This document shows, piece by piece, positions 22,635-34,255 of a DNA stretch of 64,000 nucleotides; position 1 is the first letter of the stretch; each line of letters begins with the position of its first letter. The stretch spans positions 435,394-499,393 of the forward strand of contig MU001688.1 of assembly GCA_010093515.1 (NCBI GenBank). Direction: 5' to 3'. This DNA comes from Lineolata rhizophorae (taxonomy: Eukaryota > Ascomycota > Dothideomycetes > Lineolatales > Lineolataceae). The notes below the pieces were generated by a model. It had not been told where the DNA came from and made no database searches. It saw nothing but the letters and a program-made list of their open reading frames with translations. The translations under genes were made by a program, and so were the position numbers.

Positions 22635-25084
22635 TCATGAAGGGTTGACTAGAGCGGAGATATCCATGGCCTTGGACGAGTCGGAGGTCGACGACTGCTG
22701 GCGCCTCAGCAGAGAGTGGTCACCGCCGCCTTGCGATTCTGTGAAGCGGGTCCAGGCTGCCTCGAAATGCGGGCCAAAATTCGGATCTAAGCGTTCGTTT
22801 ACTAGCCGCGGCTGTGCGTACGTGGAGCGCTCGCACGCATCCAAGAAGTCCTCCAACCCGTACACCATTCTGTTGCCTGCGGCCGCCCCTGGACTGCTCG
22901 GGAGTATTTGACAACACCCAGAAACGCGCTGCAGATCGGCGACTTGGTGGCAGAACATGTTTTGCATCGGGCCGATGAAGGGGAACGCCGGGAGTGCCTC
23001 GCGTAGCATATCTAGGCAGAAACTCGTGGTTTCTTGACCGTCGGTTGACTTGTCGGAAAGGCCGCATACACGCGCTCGGGCTTCGCAGATGTGCATTAGA
23101 CAGAATGCCTGTAAGGGGGGCTGCTGACGATTGGTGTATAGTTCTCGGTAAGTTGATAAAAGTTTGAGGGCATGCGCGGTGCTCTTGAAGATGACACTCT
23201 TCAGGTGTCTTCGAATCGCCTCCGAAAGTCTGGGGTCGTCTATAAGCGGCTGGAAGAGCTGACACACTGCAGTGTGGTAATATATCCTAAGCGTCCGTTA
23301 GTAGCCGCGCGGAACATTCATCATCACAAAACAACCCGAAGCATAAAACTGCTAAGTTTCTGCCACCGCCGTCGTAGCAGTTCTAGCCAAGACCGTCTAT
23401 CCTTCTTTCCTGGTCCCGTACGACAGTTCAGAAAAACATGCGTGATAGCTCGGCGAAGGCTGACAACAGACTTTGCAACTTGAAGATACCTAACTTAAAC
23501 AAAGCCAAGAAAACGGCTGACGTACTGGATGTGGAAGAGGTGAGGCATCGGTCTCTCTCGCTCGACGTCCAAGTCCGTTGGCAGTGCTTCCGACCAGTTG
23601 GTGAGCCGCCGATAGAGCTGAACGACGGCATCGCCCGTAACGATTTCGCGGCTCCCGCAATACATGTCGACCACATCGTGTACGATACGGCCCAAGTACG
23701 CTAGCTGCTGGGCGGTTCGTGCGGCATGCCCTGGTTCGCCTGACGAAATATCTTCTTGCGTGCGGTACATGGACCACGGTAGGTTGAGGCTCTCTATATC
23801 GACGCCGTTAAAAACAATGGCATGCGGAGAGGTGTATACCGTCGATTTCCGGTAGGTGAAACCCGACCACATTCTGGAGGTCCCAATTAGCTCATAACAA
23901 TCAAGGCCGAATGCGAGAATACACACGTCTCCAAGGTGTATACCCCCCATGCTGCTATTTCAAACGCATCATTGGGGTATATCGTCCTATCCACCATCTG
24001 CAAAGCATCTACGGCCACACGAAGATGGGAAGCTGCTCTGCGTGCCTGGTTTGCACTTAGCTCAACTAGAAAGAGAATGGCATATGCCGTTGCGAACGTC
24101 AAGCGACTCTGGTTTTCCATCGTGATGTCGGCTCGGAATTGATGAAGGAAATACTCAGAAAGTTGTCTGGCGTCAGTATCATCCCTTCCATGATCCATTA
24201 ACATGAAGCATCCCATGGCGCAGATGACGTTCACTAATGCTTTAGAGCAATGCTCAGAATTTCCGCTTTCGAAGCTGGACATGAAGTGTCTCTCGCTGAA
24301 AAGCATATGGACCGGGTGTATCCAAGTAAAGTAAAGGCCCATTAAGTGGGTTGTAACTCTTGGATGTACTAGTTTCGTCCATGTAAAGGCGGGCCCGTCA
24401 TCGGAGCCTGGCTGATGGTTGAACGACATCGACTGTTCACACTTTTGGATAATGTCGGAGAATGCCTTTTCGGTGCCGGGCGAGGCATCGTAGTGGCTTC
24501 CACCAGAAGGGCGGCCGAGCAAATGCGTGAGTTGGCCGTCCAGCCGGTTTTCTCGACCGACTCGAGCATGGTTGGGGTCCATCGAATTCCCTTCCATGGA
24601 GTCAAGAGCGCGCGCGATCCAGTTGTCCTTGGCTCTCATGGAGCTTTGTAGCTCACCGACTTGCTGCTCCAGGGCCTTGATGCGACGGACCATTTCCTCC
24701 TTCGCCGTCTTCACATGCACCTCGTAGTGGCACTGGTCACCGATATCTCGCTGGATACAGCGCGAACATGGCTCTGGATCTTCTCCGTCGCACTGTGTTC
24801 GAATAACACGACACAAGTCAGTATCGCCGCACTACATGCAGCTAAGTAGAGTTGCTGGGGCGTACCTTTGCGCGAGCCCTCTTGCAGTTGGTGCAGGCAT
24901 TTTGCGACACGTGGCTCGGCGCTCTTCTTTTCCTCGCCTTGGCAGCATTGAGACTGTCCTGCTGAGGCACACCTGCGTGCGACGACACCGGCGACGGAGA
25001 GGCAGGATCTTCTGGCTGGGTTTCAGACGGGTTCGCGGACGACGACGAGGGCCGGAGGGGCCTGAAAGACGACGACGAAGCCAT
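22635..25084 (-). CDS. Zn(II)2Cys6 fungal-specific transcription factor
   Basis: Four exons: 25084-24866, 24792-23927, 23873-23526 and 23286-22635, giving 694 residues. Introns are 73, 53 and 239 bp; the last has donor GTACGT, a CTAAC branch box and acceptor TAG. The zinc cluster has Cys at 64, 67, 74, 82, 85 and 94 (C-x2-C-x6-C-x7-C-x2-C-x8-C). The first intron splits it between Lys73 and Cys74. A short coiled coil follows (about residues 105-130, RRIKALEQQVGELQ). A middle homology region then shows the family pattern WGVYTLETMWSGF, visible only after the 53-nt intron is removed. Later IYYHTAVCQLFQPL fits the same domain. The start is the ATG at 25084, because the upstream in-frame codon at 25090 is GTG. 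The regulated pathway cannot be told from sequence, and the neighbours do not form a cluster. Confidence 0.9.
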
Positions 25085-25523
25085 GTCCACTCGAAGGATG
25101 CCAATCGATTCGAGACGGGGCGATGCGCTAGTTCAATGGGCAAAGCGGGCGCAATTCTAGGAGGAATGTGAGGGGGCACTTGGGCTCAAAGGTGAAGAGG
25201 CCCTAGTTTAAAGAGAGAAACCGTGGACAATTCAGGGTTGCTGCAACCATGTGGTTGGCTCCAGAGAACCGATCGAGGAAACTGATGGATCGGAGCACTT
25301 CCCCACGGCCGCGCCTCGCGTGCACCAAATTACACGTTTCGCGCAACTCGGCCGCTTCCGCGGAGTCCGGCCGCGCACGAAGCACGGATTTGACCGACTT
25401 AAAAGGCGCGCACTGCTCGAGAAATTCTCGAGCCGGACCAAGGCGCTCTCTTTAAGACGACAAGACCCGAGCAGCTAGCCGGTGGTGGACTGGGGTTAGG
25501 GTATGGGAGAAGAGGCCCGAGGC

Positions 25524-25639
25524 CTAGACGGGGAGTCGGACTGGCAGCCGATCTAGACGGAGAGCCGAACTGGCAATTGTTCTAGACGGAGAGCAGGACT
25601 GGCAGTTGATCTAGATGGGCAGTCGGGTGGGTTGGTTGG
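25524..25639. repeat. 29-bp degenerate tandem repeat
   Basis: Three units of 29 bp start at 25524, 25553 and 25582, each opening CTAGACGG and carrying ACTGGCA near its end. A fourth, more diverged unit starts at 25611. It lies about 440 bp upstream of the Zn2Cys6 start, in its likely promoter region. Confidence 0.85.
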
Positions 25640-27612
25640 GGTGTAGTATATGCGCCGAACCACAGAGGGAAGCGCCACGAGCCGGCAGGTGGTTTCTAGG
25701 TGGCGCCGAGCGCGTGGCAGTGGAGCAGAGGCTAAGGCATGTAGTGGGCGAGGGGTTAGCCCACTCACGGATGGCGAAGGTGAAGATCGGGGATCGTTGA
25801 TGCCCAGGCAGAACAAACGCCATGGGGAGGAAAGAGCGACGGTCTTGCCTCCGAGGGGCCAGGGCCGCCGTGGTCTAGAAGATGCGCGCCGGCATTCATT
25901 CGCTGCGGGAACGGCCGTGCAGTGGCGCGGCCGGGACATGGAGGGCCACAGGGCCGGCTTGTATCCGCCTGGGGTGCGCAGAGGAGCGCTTGGGAGAGGC
26001 GAGGCGGGAGGCGGTACTCTGACGTCTGGCCTGCACGCAGGGTAATAACGGCGGGGGCGCCAGACCAGGCGAGGGCCGGCCGGCGGTCCGATGACGATGG
26101 CACCGGCCGCCCACTGACCGGGTTCCGCTGGGGGAGGGAGCAGCGAGAGCAGCAGGAGGGCGCCGTGGACGGCTCGCGGAGTCGGGTGCCGGCCCCTCGC
26201 GTCCCATCGGCGAGAGCTCCGATCGCACCGCATTCGCCACGGCCGCCCGGCCCACGACCAACCACTGCGCCCCGCCGATTCCAAATCCGCGTGTCGTCGA
26301 GCCGGCGCTCCCCCAGAAAAGGTCTCCGGATGTCCGCCCGGAGGTAAAAGTTTTTAGTTTTTGCCCCTTTCACTCCTCGCCGGCGCGTCGGCTGTGCGTG
26401 CGCGCGCGCGCTCTTTTCCTTGGCCCGCGGCGGTGCGCTCTCCGGCAAGAGCCTCATGCGTGCTAGCAACGCGCCCTTTTCGCCACCAGAACGAGGGAGC
26501 TGTCCTTGCCTGCGGCGCCACACTCCGTTCCGCCGTCGCAAAAGTCACGCGCATCCTCCAAGCGGCAAAAACCCCTGCAGCGGGCACTCAGAAATCAAGC
26601 TCTTCCTAGGCGTGCGCTGAAGCTCGTTGGCGCGCGCGCCGGCGCGCGTCCGCAACCCGCCCCGGGATGAGCGGCCGGCCGAGGGCCGTTGAGGCCGTCC
26701 GCTTGGAGGTTCGCTTCCCCGGGCCTAACTTGCTTGTCGATGAGATCACGCCTGCCATCCATGTGGAGAAAACCCGGACCTCGTCCCGCATCCTGAGTCT
26801 TGATGCAGCCATACACAACGCTCCGTTGACATTTGGGCGCCGCAGGTCTGCATCCGGCGACCCAGCCCAGCCAATTGATTCCGTCCGCTTGAGAGTAGTC
26901 CCGCAGCCTTGGTTGTAAGCCAGCACAATGCCCATCCTAACCCCCACCCACCCGCTTGTATGTACACTCACGCGGAGCTCGATACTTCATTGGCATGTTA
27001 GGGCCCTGCAGACGGCAACAATAGACACGAAATACCCCAACATGCTCCCACATACGAGTAACCTGCCGAACGTATGAATGTCCTTCAGTTGGTACTAGAC
27101 TTTGTTCGGGTTTTGGGAATGTAATTTGGAAACAATATACCTTCCGGTCAGCATTGAACAGAACAAAAAAAGAAGCCCGCGCACCAATCCGCGTGCCCTT
27201 GCGTGCCTTCCTCTCGCCTTCCTGTCCAACCTCACTTACGTAAGCATCAGAAGAGTCGCAGATGCCCTTGACGGTCGGTCGCAATTGTCATTCCACAAAG
27301 ACGGGATTCTCCATCCTGGCCTATTCTCGATCAGCGAGTGCGCGCCACCTCCCATTGACCTCGTGTCGAATTGATGTAGTGGGCTACATATGGCACCAAG
27401 AAACTAGGCACTCAGAATACATCGAAGAGGTCGCCGACCTAAGAGTGCCGTAGATTCGTGCGCGACGGGGGCGAATACAGCGAGTATATGAATCGTAGGG
27501 TCGGCGACGCCCGGCGGCCGCGCGCGCGTCACGAGCGCCGCTGGGGGACTGCGCGTTGTCATGGCGGAGATCGGGCGGTGGAGCTGGCGGCTAGTTGAGG
27601 GTCGAAAGGCGC

Positions 27613-27615
27613 GTT

Positions 27616-27651
<36 letters not shown>
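27613..27651. repeat. GTTGTC hexanucleotide microsatellite
   Basis: Six GTTGTC units, interrupted once by GTC after the first. It reads as poly-Val on one strand and poly-Thr on the other; neither frame belongs to a supported gene. Confidence 0.9.
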
Positions 27652-27652
<1 letters not shown>

Positions 27653-30003
27653 GCGGGGGCGGGTTGATTGGACTCGTGCTACGCGAGCTGTTACCGCTGC
27701 TGCTGGACCTGACTAGGTGCAGCATGGAGAGACGATCGGGGAGTCGGCGGTGTTGCGCCGGGCTGCTGTTGCTAATGCGAGCGCTAGAGTTCGGAGATGC
27801 ACGCTGTGGCAAGCGCTTGCGCGCGCGAGGGATAATGGGGAAGAAGGGTGCATTAGGGAGACGAAGGGCTGGTTGCCTGGTTGCCTGCCAAAGGGGGGGA
27901 GGCAGTGGGGTTGCGTTCGGGTCGGACCACAGTGCGGCGGGGTGCTAGTGGGTTGGACCGGATAGAGTGCACCAGATCTTCTTTAGCTAATGCTCTGACT
28001 GACCCACAAGAACGTACGTGAAAGAGCCCCTTTCCGTTTTCAAAATCTTGACTAAATTGAAATTACTTATCTGCAACATTTTCGTGGCGGGGTGGTCCGA
28101 GGCAGGGCCTGTTCACCACCTTCCGACTTCTGGGTCGCTGACTGAAGAACTAGACTGGGTAGGTAAACCTTGATAAAGCTGTTCAGAATCTAATCTACAT
28201 CGTATCCGCTAATGTATAGAAACTTAGAAATGTACACGATTCGCTTCTATGCGACGGGATATACAAAGTCTGGTTTTGTGGCAATGACCCACTTCTAGAA
28301 ACTTTGAAGCATCCTATTATCATGGGAAGAATATGAAAATTATATGAGCCCTTTGACAGTCTCAGCAGGGAGTTATACACCTTTAAAGAAATTCTATATT
28401 AATAGACGGAAACGGTTTAGAGTTCAGGACTTGCCTACCCTGTTGGGCAAGTACACCGTGGCCCAACTAAGTTTGATACTTCTCTAACCGGAAAGGAACA
28501 GGAAGCTACGTAATACAGAGTGCTCCACTTCAAACAAGAACGAAGGCGTAGCTTTAAAGGGCGAAATTCCTCTTGAACATAAGCAAGCAATCCTACATCC
28601 CGAGAAGTCGTATTTACAGTGACCTACAATACAGATGCTTTGCCCACATAGAAGCCTTCCTCATACGATCGCTTTGCAGCCGACAAGAACAATCAGCATC
28701 CTTCCTAACCAGCGCCAGACCGTTCGTCCCTCACATCAACAAGAGACCATAATAGACCGGAAGCCCGCATAGCCAACGAACACATCACGTCATACCACAC
28801 TCGTCATTTCCCTCGCAAGAAGCGCAACCAAGCAAAAAGGTCGGGAGCTTCCTCTCCCAAAGACGTTAATGTGATTCGCGTTCATGCCTCTGCTCGCTTT
28901 GCACAATAACCAGCGATAACAGTGACAACGAACAACTAGAACACCATTCCCTACTCCACCCATGTTATGAGAGACATTGACCGCTTACCACATCGCCCAA
29001 CCATCCATCCACTTCGCCTCCCCGGGAACTCCGAAAGAAACAGCCAGATCCTTGGAATGACAACAGCGAAATTTCCCTTTCGCCAACGGAGATCCACCTT
29101 TTCTCTATGCCTATTCCTACTAGCCTTATCAGCCCAGACCTAATCTCGCGTCCTGCCTGGACCGAAAACATCAAAAGCGTCCCCACACCTCAAGCCCTCC
29201 ATACGCGGGTGGCGCTGCGATGACAGAATCATAGGAAAGGGAGACATCAACGATGCTAAGGCCAAGAGAGGAGAGCGAGGGAGAGAGCCAAGTGAAGGGC
29301 GGAGAGCCAAAGCTAAAAAGGAGGAAAGCCATCCATGCCGAGGTTGAAAGCGAACACCGAGCATCAGGAAAGGCATCGAAACACAACTGATGCGAGGAAC
29401 TAATTTTCCAAGCTAGAATGCGTGAGGATGAAAGAGGAAGAATATTTTGCATTTCGCTCGCCACGAAACATGACGCCTCGCTAGAGCCCAGCAGCAGCAA
29501 GCAAGCAGGCAGGCAGTAACTACCAAAACGGAAGTTTGGTAACCTAGCCTCAGCCAGAAAAGTGTTCTACCTAACCCCAGGCTAAGAGGAGACACCCACG
29601 CCTAAAACAAGACAGGAGGGGGAATAAAGAAAACACCAAAATGCAGTTACACCGTCGCAAGATGAGTTGGTTGCCCTGACCAGCCCCTCCCCCAAAGAGT
29701 CCACCTTCTTCCCGCTACCCGTAGGATCCCACACAAGAGGAAAAGAAATCAAAACAGCAAGCACAACGCTACCTCCGTCCCACAATCGCGCGTTAAAAAC
29801 AAATGAAAAGAATATTGAAGTGTTGAGGTCGTACGTTGAATCTACGACTCGGACAAAAGCCCTTTTCATTGGAAGAGAATGAAAAGAGGAGATAGTATTG
29901 AGTTCCACACAAAAGTTATTGTACAACGAAATAAGGGCAGGGACGCGCAAAAGAATTGAAGAGGGGAGGAAGCCAAGAGCCACAAGCAACATTTGAAAGA
30001 CAC

Positions 30004-33000
30004 CTAGCTCGAGGTCGAGGCAGTTGGGGAGCTCTGCGTCGCAGGCATAACGCCTGAGTTTTCAGCCGTCCCCTTGTCTTCGGAACAGGGGCCAGATGGG
30101 TTTGGATTCGCCTCTAGGTCCGAAGGTACCACAGAAGCATCGCCTCCAGTGCCTGGGGCGGAAGCCGCCGATAGGCCACCGGCTGGTGAATCTGTCGAAG
30201 TCTTGTCCTGACAGCCAGAGATGGAAGAGTTAAGCGAGGTTGCAGTCGTATTCGCCGCGTGTGCAGCCGTAAGCGCCGCGGCGGCCTCGTTCTTCTTTCT
30301 ATTCTTAGTGTAGTCACTTAAGCTCATCTTCTTCTTCAACGGGCTAGGCGAAACTGTGGACGAGACGGACGGCGAGAACACGGCTGGTGCGTTAGTCACG
30401 GACGGTGATTGCGTGATCGAAGACCCTCCGGTGGATGTCGAGCCAGGAGTAGTGGCGGTGCCGCCACCAGGTGTCGACAGCTCTTGGGTGGGAAACTTGG
30501 GAACTGGAGGAAGCTGCACACGGAGGCCTGGAGGTTTCATAGCCTGCTGTGAGGCATTGAGACCCGCTGCTTCGGTTTGGACAGCAACGGCGGGGACCGC
30601 AGCGGTGGTGACCGACGTAGTAGCGCTGCCTCCATTAGACGTAGGCGGCCAAGGCGGAACGGGAGCTTGAGCAGGCTGAGGCGAGGTTTGGGTTTGGTCG
30701 GACGAGCCAGCTGGCGCAGACTCAGATGATGGAAGCGCTTCCGATGCAACTGGCACAGGCTTCGGCTCTTCGACCGCATCCTCCATGATGACATCTTCAG
30801 AAATGGCAGGAACGTTAGTCACTGGAGGCGCCGACTGCTCTTTCTCTTCGACCTTCGGACGAGGCGACGACGCGCCACTCATTTCCGCGTCCTTGTCGAC
30901 TTCGTCGGGCACAGCTTTAGCCTCAGGTTTTGCAACCTGTTGTTCGGCTGAAGCTACCTCGCCCTCACAGCCTCCTCGTTCGACCATGGACTCCCAACGG
31001 CTCTTGGTCTCCTGTGTTCTCATGAGCAGTCTCCGCATCATAGAATTACGCGGCTTGCGGTGGGGCTGTGTGACCTGCTGAATCGGCGGAAACTCGGGGT
31101 TAGGGTCTGTCTGGGTCTCAGTGTCGACGTAAACGGGTCGAGGAGCAGGCTGCTTGATGACCTGCGGCTGCGGCGTCGAGTTATACCCGCTGGTCGCACC
31201 ACCTTGCTGCCTTCTCGTCCCTCTCTTCCCACTCGACGAGTTGTGGCTACGAAAGCCAGCCTCGGAAGCGCGAGATTTGTGCCCGGTCGCGGAAGTAGAT
31301 GAGTCGTTGGGTAGTCCGAGTTGTTTCTGCATCCTCCTGTTTAGCCTCGAAGACGTCGTTCCCAGAGAGCGCAACGGAAGACTCACAGATGCGTTGGCGC
31401 TAGGTGTGTTGAGTGCGGACCCAGCACTGTTTCTCTTCTTCCGACCTTTTGACCCGTGTTGCTCGTCGTGCTCGAGTTGCTCGAAGAGTTTTTCCTGCTG
31501 CATGATCTTCCGTCGCTCGCGATCCGACATTTCCACGCCTAGACCTGTGATGGGGACGGCATCATTTGAACCGTGTGTCATGGGCGTGACGTCTCGGCTG
31601 GCTGGCTTGCTCTTTGATGAGCCCGAAGCAGACCGGCTATCGACAGCGTCGTCATCCGCATCGCCGCGATTTATTGCCTCGCTATTCGCACGGCTGTTGG
31701 TCGCCCTCCCCGTGCTGAGAGGCGATATATGCGCTCCATTCTTTCGTGACTTCTTTGATTTTGGCGGGTTGCTAGGTAGCAAGTCATCTAAAGGATGTTG
31801 AGCATTGCGACGATCGAATCGCGCCATGGAGCAGATGTCGGGCGGCAAGCGGTCGCAGGCGCAACCACCAAAATTTGACAGAACGTTCACCACCCAGTTA
31901 GAGAGCTCCTCCTTCTTGGTGGCGTCATTCCGCTTTACAGCCTCTAGTAGATCGCGAGCCGAATCGGTATCCCAGTTCAGAGTGATCTCCTCATCAGCTT
32001 TAATGTCCCTCATGGCTACCAAACAAAAGTGATATGTTTTGCCGTCTTTGATGAAGACCTTCAGGCACACGTTCGGGTCGCAACTCCGTCGGACGTAGCG
32101 CAGGTCAGTGCCTTCGCTTCGGGTATCGATGTATATGGGAAGGTGGGACGGGAAGAAGACGAAAGGTAATGGATGCCGCAGCATCTTCCAGCGGTTAGAT
32201 TGGTCGTCCATGTACTCGTCACGATAGCCGATGCGCCCTTTCAACTCGCCGATTAGGGTACCCGAGGGTGCGTCGCTGTCAACCGTGAGCCACTGCCAAG
32301 TAGGATGCCTTCCTTCCACTTCAATATTAGTATTCTCTTCGACGTGTTTTGTCACATTTACGGTGGTAAGCTCCTCGATCGAACGATCTACTCGTTGAAA
32401 TAGATCGTGGATTTTCTTGCCGTTGGTGGCGCGCGCAAGCTCGTCCGGATCTTGCAGCCAAGTCGAGAGGGAGCCAGCAACGCCAATGCTGTCGAAGCCG
32501 TTTACTTCAACGTGCTGCATCTCGGGTCCACGGTACAGCTGAACAAACTCTGGGGAGACGTAATCGAACGAGTACCCATTCATATTCGGCGTCGAAGGGG
32601 ATTTCGTTGGGCTGTGAGCACCGTGAGCACCCTTTTTCTTCGAGGCTGTGTGCGGCAACGACTGCTGGTTTAGCGACGCGATGGAACTAGACGGGCGGTG
32701 GCTCGTCTTCGGTCGCTTCGCAGGAGGCTGGTCCCTCGGGCTTCCACTGGCGGTTCGATCAGGGCCGTACTGGCCGTTTCTCTCAGGTAGCGACCAGCCG
32801 TTCGTTTGGGGAGGAACCGAGTCCTTGCCACGCTTCTTGTTATTCTTCGCGGCGGGCTTTTTGACCTTCCGGTCGCCGGCAAGATTGCGCGCCTCACGGT
32901 TCCCGCGCTGCCGTTCGGTCGCAGCCTGTGGGTCGAGCAGCCGCCCCGGCCGAGAATCGCAGTCGGCGCACTCGTGGACATCTGGGACATCGAGGTGAGG

Positions 33001-33255
33001 GTAGTAGTAGCACGAGATGTGCTGCCAGGTGTTGCATTTTTCGCACAGTACGGTGTTGCCATCGTCGTCGTGATAGCCGCAGATGCACTTGATTGTCGAC
33101 GAATCTTCCTCTTCGGTAGGTGGCGCGACCGGCCGGCCGTCGGGCTGATGAGGACCACCTTCACCCACGCCGTTGGCGAGCGACACGGGCGAAAGATCGG
33201 CGACCGAACTCAGCTGAGGATCAGCATGCGGCTTAAGGGATGTAATCTCTGTCAT
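30004..33255 (-). CDS. SET3: Set3-type PHD finger and SET domain protein
   Basis: Intronless frame of 1083 residues from the ATG at 33255. The frame stays open upstream to 33417, but only from a TTG. A PHD finger lies at about residues 57-100 (CICGYHDDDG, CEKCNTWQHISC, CADC). A SET domain lies at about 330-435, with RYVRRSCDPNVCL and DEEITLNWD, followed by a Cys-containing post-SET-like patch near 464-475. This order matches yeast Set3 and animal MLL5. In yeast the Set3 PHD finger reads H3K4me2 and recruits a histone deacetylase complex. The usual RFINHSC core is changed to RYVRRSC, as expected for this branch, which is thought not to be an active methyltransferase. The long C-terminal half is low-complexity, Ser/Pro/Ala-rich and probably disordered. 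Acts in the nucleus as a chromatin scaffold. Confidence 0.9.
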   Translation of the reverse strand: MTEITSLKPHADPQLSSVADLSPVSLANGVGEGGPHQPDGRPVAPPTEEEDSSTIKCICGYHDDDGNTVLCEKCNTWQHISCYYYPHLDVPDVHECADCDSRPGRLLDPQAATERQRGNREARNLAGDRKVKKPAAKNNKKRGKDSVPPQTNGWSLPERNGQYGPDRTASGSPRDQPPAKRPKTSHRPSSSIASLNQQSLPHTASKKKGAHGAHSPTKSPSTPNMNGYSFDYVSPEFVQLYRGPEMQHVEVNGFDSIGVAGSLSTWLQDPDELARATNGKKIHDLFQRVDRSIEELTTVNVTKHVEENTNIEVEGRHPTWQWLTVDSDAPSGTLIGELKGRIGYRDEYMDDQSNRWKMLRHPLPFVFFPSHLPIYIDTRSEGTDLRYVRRSCDPNVCLKVFIKDGKTYHFCLVAMRDIKADEEITLNWDTDSARDLLEAVKRNDATKKEELSNWVVNVLSNFGGCACDRLPPDICSMARFDRRNAQHPLDDLLPSNPPKSKKSRKNGAHISPLSTGRATNSRANSEAINRGDADDDAVDSRSASGSSKSKPASRDVTPMTHGSNDAVPITGLGVEMSDRERRKIMQQEKLFEQLEHDEQHGSKGRKKRNSAGSALNTPSANASVSLPLRSLGTTSSRLNRRMQKQLGLPNDSSTSATGHKSRASEAGFRSHNSSSGKRGTRRQQGGATSGYNSTPQPQVIKQPAPRPVYVDTETQTDPNPEFPPIQQVTQPHRKPRNSMMRRLLMRTQETKSRWESMVERGGCEGEVASAEQQVAKPEAKAVPDEVDKDAEMSGASSPRPKVEEKEQSAPPVTNVPAISEDVIMEDAVEEPKPVPVASEALPSSESAPAGSSDQTQTSPQPAQAPVPPWPPTSNGGSATTSVTTAAVPAVAVQTEAAGLNASQQAMKPPGLRVQLPPVPKFPTQELSTPGGGTATTPGSTSTGGSSITQSPSVTNAPAVFSPSVSSTVSPSPLKKKMSLSDYTKNRKKNEAAAALTAAHAANTTATSLNSSISGCQDKTSTDSPAGGLSAASAPGTGGDASVVPSDLEANPNPSGPCSEDKGTAENSGVMPATQSSPTASTSS

Positions 33256-33316
33256 AATACGCTGGAGAGGAGGAGAAGTGTCGCCTTCGGGTGATCGTGG
33301 TGGTGAACAAAACGGA

Positions 33317-33346
33317 TCAGCAGTGCCTGCGTAGTTTGGATGGCAT
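33317..33346 (-). promoter_or_regulatory. Candidate upstream ORF of the SET gene
   Basis: ATG at 33346 and stop at 33319-33317 encode nine residues (MPSKLRRHC), ending 61 nt before the main ATG at 33255. It would lie in the leader if transcription starts further upstream, which is not shown. It could also be chance. Confidence 0.3.
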
Positions 33347-34219
33347 GTCGGCTCGCGCGACGGCAGCGACACGGCGGCGTCAGCGAGCTGGTCAGCGAGA
33401 AGCGCAATAGCTAACAACTGGCGGCACCTCCAACCCCAGGCTCCGCGTGTTTTTGAGCCGGCTGCGGTCGTACGATGCCGTCAGGCGCAGTGCGCGAAGG
33501 GAGGCGCGGCTTTGGGGGGAGAAGCGGTCAACGAGAGCAGGACTCGGGCGACAGGCAGACGACTCGTGACGGTCCCGGTATGCGCGGGTGGCTCATTACA
33601 AGGAATAAAAGGAGCGTGGAGGGCGTTCGAAGGCGTTCGAGGGCGTTCGGGTCGCTTTGGGGCAGATTGTTGAGGCTGCAGGGCAAAAGAAGTTGAGGAG
33701 GCTGCTTCGAAGGCGGGCAGCGGCGAGTGGAGCGACGCGGGCGCCGGACAAAGCGGGCGCCGGTACTAAGGCGTGCGTACGCCGACGAGGGCAGGACGCG
33801 GGCGCGATACCGTGGATAAGGGTGGGCGAGCGAGCGCGGCGGCTTTGGAGCGCTGGGCGTGGAGGACAGGATGGGGCAACGAGACGGGGATGGAGGAGTA
33901 GGAAGAGAGAGACAGCCAGGCCGGGCAAAGGCTTGCGAAGGCTCCTCTCCGGCGTAAGGACTGGCGGCGCCTGGCTGCTCAAGAAGCACGCTAGGCCGCG
34001 TCGGGCATGGCGCCGCGCTTGCCGCTTTGGGCGGAGGGAAGGGGGGCGAGGGGTGAAATGATGCAGCAGCGCGCGCCCCAGGCCGCCAAACGACCAAGGG
34101 CCGACGTCGGACCCGGCCCGCCCGCGCCAGGTCAGCCTGCCGGCCGCAAGGGGCCGGCGGCGGCCATGGGCGGGCGCGCTCGCGGGCAGAGAGCCTCGGG
34201 CTCTCAGGCCGATGGCCAG

Positions 34220-34255
34220 CGGCGGCGGCGGCGGCAGCAGCAGCAGCAGCAGCAG
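34220..34255. repeat. GGC and CAG trinucleotide repeats
   Basis: About five GGC units followed by about seven AGC units. This pair of triplet runs gives poly-Arg and poly-Gln in one plus-strand frame, but lies in the likely SET promoter rather than a gene. Confidence 0.85.

Larger units (their letters stand above)
25085..30003. other. Intergenic region between Zn2Cys6 factor and SET gene
   Basis: About 4.9 kb without a supported gene. The GC-rich left half (about 25.1-26.7 kb) should hold the promoter of the Zn2Cys6 gene and a short 29-bp tandem repeat. A GTTGTC microsatellite lies at 27613-27651. The stretch from about 28.6 to 30.0 kb is T/C-rich on the minus strand. It is most simply a long 3' untranslated region of the SET gene; its minus-strand open frames resemble no protein. 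Confidence 0.5.

Noticed and set aside
23495-23950. Apparent frameshift in the Zn2Cys6 gene
   Set aside because: A 53-nt intron with good signals restores the frame and a better family match, so a mutation is not needed.
27595-27948. Frame beginning with a long poly-Val stretch
   Set aside because: Produced by the GTTGTC microsatellite; the opposite frame gives poly-Thr and neither has further coding signs.
29171-29992. Minus-strand frames of 109 and 136 codons after the SET gene
   Set aside because: They lie in T/C-rich DNA just past the stop codon, have no motif, and fit a 3' untranslated region.
33256-33417. N-terminal extension of the SET protein to 1137 residues
   Set aside because: It would start at TTG; the first in-frame ATG is at 33255, and the extension has no conserved features.
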